From: Deltaproteobacteria bacterium
Lineage (GTDB): Bacteria; Desulfobacterota; DSM-4660; Desulfatiglandales; Desulfatiglandaceae
Direction: 5' to 3'
DNA length: 64,000 nt
Assembly: GCA_022340265.1 (NCBI GenBank)
Contig: JAJDOH010000003.1
Location: forward strand, 1 to 64,000
Part shown: one piece after another, positions 61,132 to 64,000 of the stretch
Layout: every line of letters begins with the position of its first letter
Numbering within the stretch: the first letter of the stretch is position 1
Translations under genes and position numbers: made by a program
Notes under the pieces: generated by a model
Seen by the model: the letters and a program-made list of their open reading frames with translations, nothing else
Told to the model about the DNA's origin: nothing
Databases searched by the model: none

Positions 61132-62280
61132 CTAGAATTCCGCGGTCGCCCGCAGGCCGAATATCCAACCCGACGGGCTCTCTCCAGTCTTCATGGAATC
61201 CTTCATGTATTGGACATCCCCCGCGACGGCAAAAATATCGTTCAGAACAAGACGGCCATAGACCTCGAACACATCGGTGTGGTCCACATCCAGATTCCCG
61301 CCCATCAAATGGCCGTAACCCAATCCGATATTGTCCTGCTCACGGCCCCAAAGATTTCCACTGATATTCAAACCACCGGTATAGATATCCTTATAATCGA
61401 TGGCTGCTTCGTCGTCTTGAAAGCCGAACCGCACCCACGCCCCCAAAACGTCTCCCAACTGCTGGTCAAAGGAAAATAGCAGTGCATTCATCCGTTCCTT
61501 GCTGGTGCCGGCCACATTGCTGAAATCACTGCTGGTGGTATCCACGATTATGCGGTAGTTTCCTTCGCCCAAACCGAAATCTACCTTGTAGCCGAACTGG
61601 ATTCCGTAGAAATTGTACGGCTCGTTGGGTCCACCTTCTTCCTCGGTGGCTTCCTCGGTGCTTCCCATGGCCATGACCACGCCTTTGATGGAAAAACTTC
61701 CCATTTCCCATTCAATGGCGCCACCGATATCGTAAGAGGGCAAAAAGGCATTGGGGCCGTTGACCAGGGCTTCATTCATGAACTGGGTGAATTCGCAGTT
61801 GGCAAAGGCGTTTTCATCCATGTAATCCGTTGAATCGATAATACCCCCGGTGAGCCCCAGGGTGTGGTCATCGCCGAAGGTGAAAGTGTGCTTATACCAG
61901 GCGGTCAGCAAATAGTCCCGGTTTCGACCGTTGATGTCCTTGTAATCATCCTGAACATCCGCGGCCCAAGGCGCGAGAATAAAGGGAGATTGGCCGTCTT
62001 CCATCAGACCGTTTCCCGCGCCGAACCCGAATTTGGCAAAAACCTCATCGCTGTCGGTGAGTTTGAAACTGACCTCCGGTTGAAAAACCAGAGCGCCCCT
62101 TCCCTCACTCTCGAAGCCGGGTGCATCGCTGATGCTCTGATACTGGTACACACCGGCAATAATGCCGCCGATGGACAATTTGTCATTAATATCATAGGCA
62201 AATCCATGGCTCGCAAAACATAAAACAATCCCAAGGATCGCAAACGGCAAGCCACAATACCGTTTCTTCATGTTATCCAC
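61132..62280 (-). CDS. outer-membrane beta-barrel protein in the nickel operon
   Basis: The protein of about 382 residues has a signal peptide (LPFAILGIVLCFASHGFA) and alternating beta strands, ending GWIFGLRATAEF with the terminal Phe typical of outer-membrane barrels. It resembles OprB-type carbohydrate porins in layout (VYQYQSISDAPGF, LVFQPEVSFKLTDSDEVF). A GTG at 62280, nine bases after GGAGG, fits better than the ATG at 62271, which is 18 bases away. It lies between nikK and nikM, so it may admit nickel or a nickel chelate across the outer membrane (inference). Confidence 0.75.
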   Translation of the reverse strand: MDNMKKRYCGLPFAILGIVLCFASHGFAYDINDKLSIGGIIAGVYQYQSISDAPGFESEGRGALVFQPEVSFKLTDSDEVFAKFGFGAGNGLMEDGQSPFILAPWAADVQDDYKDINGRNRDYLLTAWYKHTFTFGDDHTLGLTGGIIDSTDYMDENAFANCEFTQFMNEALVNGPNAFLPSYDIGGAIEWEMGSFSIKGVVMAMGSTEEATEEEGGPNEPYNFYGIQFGYKVDFGLGEGNYRIIVDTTSSDFSNVAGTSKERMNALLFSFDQQLGDVLGAWVRFGFQDDEAAIDYKDIYTGGLNISGNLWGREQDNIGLGYGHLMGGNLDVDHTDVFEVYGRLVLNDIFAVAGDVQYMKDSMKTGESPSGWIFGLRATAEF

Positions 62281-62306
62281 ATACGCTTTCCTCCGCAATC
62301 AGATTG

Positions 62307-63080
62307 TCACTCCTTCCAATCGACAAATTTCACCCATAGAACCGCTCCAAGCTCCACATCTTTATCCTGTCCGTCGCGCTTGATCTTTTCGTCGGAGGTG
62401 TTCAGCGCGGCAAACCCCCACCAGCCGGTCTTCGGCGCGGCATAGGTGAAGACGCCGTTTTGATCCGCTTTGATGGTCTGGGTGATCATATATTCGGTGG
62501 GTGCCTTCGCCTTCTTTTCCCGATTGTAATATTCAATCTCGACCTCGGCAAAGGGGACCGGCTTTCCATTCAGCTTCACGATTCCCTGAAAAACATTTCC
62601 CGCGTAGAGCCCAAAGGGTTTACTCAGGGGTATGATTTCCGTCTTGAGCCCGATCTCCTGATCCCACCCTTCATCATCCCCAAAACCCGCCACAACGGTT
62701 TTGGTGTAATGAATGATAAAACAGTTTTCCGCCGGTTCCCAGTACGGTTTGGGAACCATGTAGAACAAATAGGCGCCGGGTCGTCTGATGGGATAGTCGG
62801 CCTTCCAGGCCATATGTCCCATGACCTTTGTTTCCTTGAGGTCTTTCAAAAGACTTTGCTTTTTGCCGTCTCTCATGACGCCGAATTCCTGGGGTTTTGC
62901 CAACTCCATGCCGACCCCCTCAAAAGGGTGGGAGAAAGACAGAATGAGTGTAACGGTCCTGGAGTCCCCCTGCATGACCATGGAATCCGAGGGAATCAGC
63001 ATACCGAAGTGTGCCATGGCCATATGACCGGTAAATAGAAAAGACAATCCCAATAGCAGACTGAAAATAGATTTCTTCAT
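62307..63080 (-). CDS. nikK: DUF4198 periplasmic nickel transport protein NikK
   Basis: The 257-residue protein has a signal peptide ([19 protein letters not shown]) and a mature start [11 protein letters not shown]4198 features are [35 protein letters not shown] and a C-terminal [14 protein letters not shown]. It is the first gene of the nik operon, consistent with NikK of NikKMLQO systems, which are proposed to deliver Ni2+ in the periplasm. The ATG at 63080 follows GGAGG. Confidence 0.87.
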   Translation of the reverse strand: MKKSIFSLLLGLSFLFTGHMAMAHFGMLIPSDSMVMQGDSRTVTLILSFSHPFEGVGMELAKPQEFGVMRDGKKQSLLKDLKETKVMGHMAWKADYPIRRPGAYLFYMVPKPYWEPAENCFIIHYTKTVVAGFGDDEGWDQEIGLKTEIIPLSKPFGLYAGNVFQGIVKLNGKPVPFAEVEIEYYNREKKAKAPTEYMITQTIKADQNGVFTYAAPKTGWWGFAALNTSDEKIKRDGQDKDVELGAVLWVKFVDWKE

Positions 63081-63155
63081 TATGATGCCTCCAATCATGT
63101 TGATCTTTTTTGTGATAATCGGTTGCGACCGCTTCAAAAGCAGCCATATTATTTT

Positions 63156-63174
63156 GAACCGATCCCATCGGTTC
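63156..63174. promoter_or_regulatory. palindromic candidate operator upstream of nikK
   Basis: GAACCGAT-CCC-ATCGGTTC is a perfect 8-3-8 palindrome about 75 bp before the nikK start. Its position suggests a metal-responsive regulator site. It does not match the known NikR consensus (GTATGA-N16-TCATAC). Confidence 0.6.
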
Positions 63175-63219
63175 GTCTTTCGGTCCGCACGCGCATGCTT
63201 TGCTGAAAACAGCCCCCCC

Positions 63220-63275
63220 AAAAAAAAAGCCAAAAAGTGGTGTCGGAAGATTTCCGACCCGCCTTCTTGGCTTTT
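63220..63275 (-). terminator. intrinsic terminator after cooT
   Basis: On the minus strand a long hairpin contains GTCGGAA-ATC-TTCCGAC at the tip and AAAGCCAA...TTGGCTTT at the base, followed by nine T (63220-63228). It lies 110 bp after the cooT stop and separates that operon from nikK. Confidence 0.85.
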
Positions 63276-63388
63276 GTGGTTTCTGGTTTCTGTTTCAGAA
63301 TTATTTCAATGCAATTTCTTATTGCACATTTAAGAACGGATGAATAAACCTTTGTTCATGGATTGTCAAGAGCTTTTCTGCATGGGTT

Positions 63389-63580
63389 TCACGATCTCTC
63401 AAAGAGAATCCGATGGTTGACAAGGTTCATCTCTTTGATATGCCCCTTCACGGTTTTCTGGTCCCCGAATAGATCGGTCAACCGCCAGACGCCCTCCCCA
63501 TCCGGCTCCATTATTTGGACGGAATTCATAATCAACTCTTCCTCATCTTTGTGACGGAAATATACGTTGGCCTCACACAT
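63389..63580 (-). CDS. CooT-family nickel-binding protein
   Basis: The 63-residue protein starts MCEANVYFRHKDEEELIMNS and has VWRLTDLFGDQKTVKGHIKE, the pattern of CooT and its homologs, in which Cys2 of the N-terminal MCE binds Ni2+ at a dimer interface. CooT serves carbon monoxide dehydrogenase maturation in Rhodospirillum; homologs act as small nickel stores or chaperones. It overlaps the upstream DUF3842 gene by eight bases. Its position beside the nickel importer supports a nickel role. Confidence 0.9.
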   Translation of the reverse strand: MCEANVYFRHKDEEELIMNSVQIMEPDGEGVWRLTDLFGDQKTVKGHIKEMNLVNHRILFERS

Positions 63581-63995
63581 TTTTGAGCACCTCCTTTACC
63601 ATAAGAACGGCTTTTTGAACCAGATGGGGCAAGGGTTCCCTGGATTGCCCCACGATTTCAACCGGTTCCTGCGAAAGCGGAAGCAATATCTTCCGAGCAG
63701 GGTTTGAAGCGACGGCTTCGGCCATTTTGGGTGTTATCTCGCCCAGCATGGCATTGGCCCACAAAATACCAATCGGCCCGACAATACATTCTGCTGCCTG
63801 AATCCCCCAACAAATGGCGTTTTCGCCCGATGCCCCCCTGTTGGCGCCGGCTTTCAGCATGTTTGCCACGGCCACGGCGTTCGTCCCCAGCGCCACCAGC
63901 GAGACGTTTTCATCCAGGGCTGCACTTAAATATTTGATCAGCGTGGCGCCGATACCACCCCCCTGACCGTCAATGACACAGATACGCTTTTCCAA
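63573..63995 (-). CDS. DUF3842 family protein
   Basis: The protein of at least 141 residues starts KRICVIDGQGGGIGATLIKY, a Rossmann-like nucleotide-binding motif, and has GTNAVAVANMLKAGANRGAS and GPIGILWANAMLGEITPKMA, typical of DUF3842 proteins of anaerobes. A TTG at 63995 may be the start, but an ATG just outside the window is possible, so it may be partial. The function is unknown. It is coupled to the CooT-like gene, which suggests a link to nickel or Ni-enzyme maturation (inference). Confidence 0.85.
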   Translation of the reverse strand: MEKRICVIDGQGGGIGATLIKYLSAALDENVSLVALGTNAVAVANMLKAGANRGASGENAICWGIQAAECIVGPIGILWANAMLGEITPKMAEAVASNPARKILLPLSQEPVEIVGQSREPLPHLVQKAVLMVKEVLKNV

Positions 63996-64000
63996 GCGTC

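Larger units (their letters stand above)
63081..63388. other. regulatory region between cooT and nikK
   Basis: This 308-bp stretch has no gene. It holds a strong terminator after cooT (63220-63275) and a perfect palindrome (63156-63174), followed by a weaker dyad CGGT-TGCG-ACCG near 63119-63132, before nikK. A clear promoter could not be picked. Confidence 0.6.

Noticed and set aside
1-64000. CRISPR arrays, tRNA or rRNA genes, insertion sequences with transposase
   Set aside because: No spaced short repeats, no tRNA cloverleaf or rRNA segments, and no transposase-like protein were recognised on either strand, although tRNA detection by eye is not exhaustive.

Overview
The window looks like chromosomal DNA from an anaerobic Gram-negative bacterium, most likely a Desulfobacterota (Desulfobacterales-type, sulfate-reducer-like) relative. 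This rests on gene content: an indolepyruvate:ferredoxin oxidoreductase, a LarA-type Ni racemase, ferredoxin-fused EtfA, CCG-domain iron-sulfur proteins, two stand-alone Mo/W bis-MGD enzymes, DsrE and DUF3842 proteins, a NikKMLQO nickel importer with CooT, and cytochrome bd as the only terminal oxidase. No rRNA, tRNA, CRISPR or dsr genes were seen, so the taxonomic call is an inference.

Layout. 1-6747 (+): end of an MscS channel, then LarA-like racemase, IorA, IorB and TRAP permeases DctQ/DctM, consistent with uptake and oxidation of 2-hydroxy/2-oxo acids. 6842-10466 (-): a cytochrome bd operon under a near-consensus promoter (Rrf2 regulator, DUF4492 protein, CydA, CydB and a 30-residue CydX-like peptide). 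10512-17056 (-): thioredoxin-fold protein, zinc-ribbon protein, acyl-CoA dehydrogenase, a damaged PEP-synthase-like gene and an SLC13 transporter. 17200-17508 holds a decayed response-regulator domain. 17622-24689 (-): TetR, PfkB kinase, DsrE protein, hybrid histidine kinase and an SLC12-like permease. 24865-32318 (+): nitroreductase, acetylene-hydratase-like Mo/W enzyme, CAP protein, a RelE-type toxin-antitoxin pair between two 95-bp direct repeats, and exported proteins including a phospholipase-like lipoprotein.

32397-38336 (-) is an aromatic amino acid operon: aroK-aroC-pheA-aroD-aroE-aroA. Its leader contains a promoter, a 21-codon peptide with a Phe-Tyr-Phe-Tyr-Phe run, a candidate antiterminator and an intrinsic terminator, which together look like a transcription attenuator. 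A second aromatic-rich small ORF is translationally coupled to pheA. This is the best candidate for an undescribed regulatory system here.

38355-44475: tripartite RND efflux system. 44512-55183: acyl-CoA dehydrogenase, EtfAB with ferredoxin domain, HMG-CoA-synthase-like enzyme, a crotonase interrupted by an in-frame TAG, an XRE-cupin regulator, a CCG iron-sulfur protein and a second Mo/W enzyme, apparently an anaerobic acyl-CoA pathway. 55252-57547: VapBC, Tag glycosylase and a methyltransferase. 57616-63995 (-): nickel uptake locus (DUF3842, CooT, NikK, an outer-membrane porin, NikM, NikL, NikQ, NikO) followed by a RelE-like protein.
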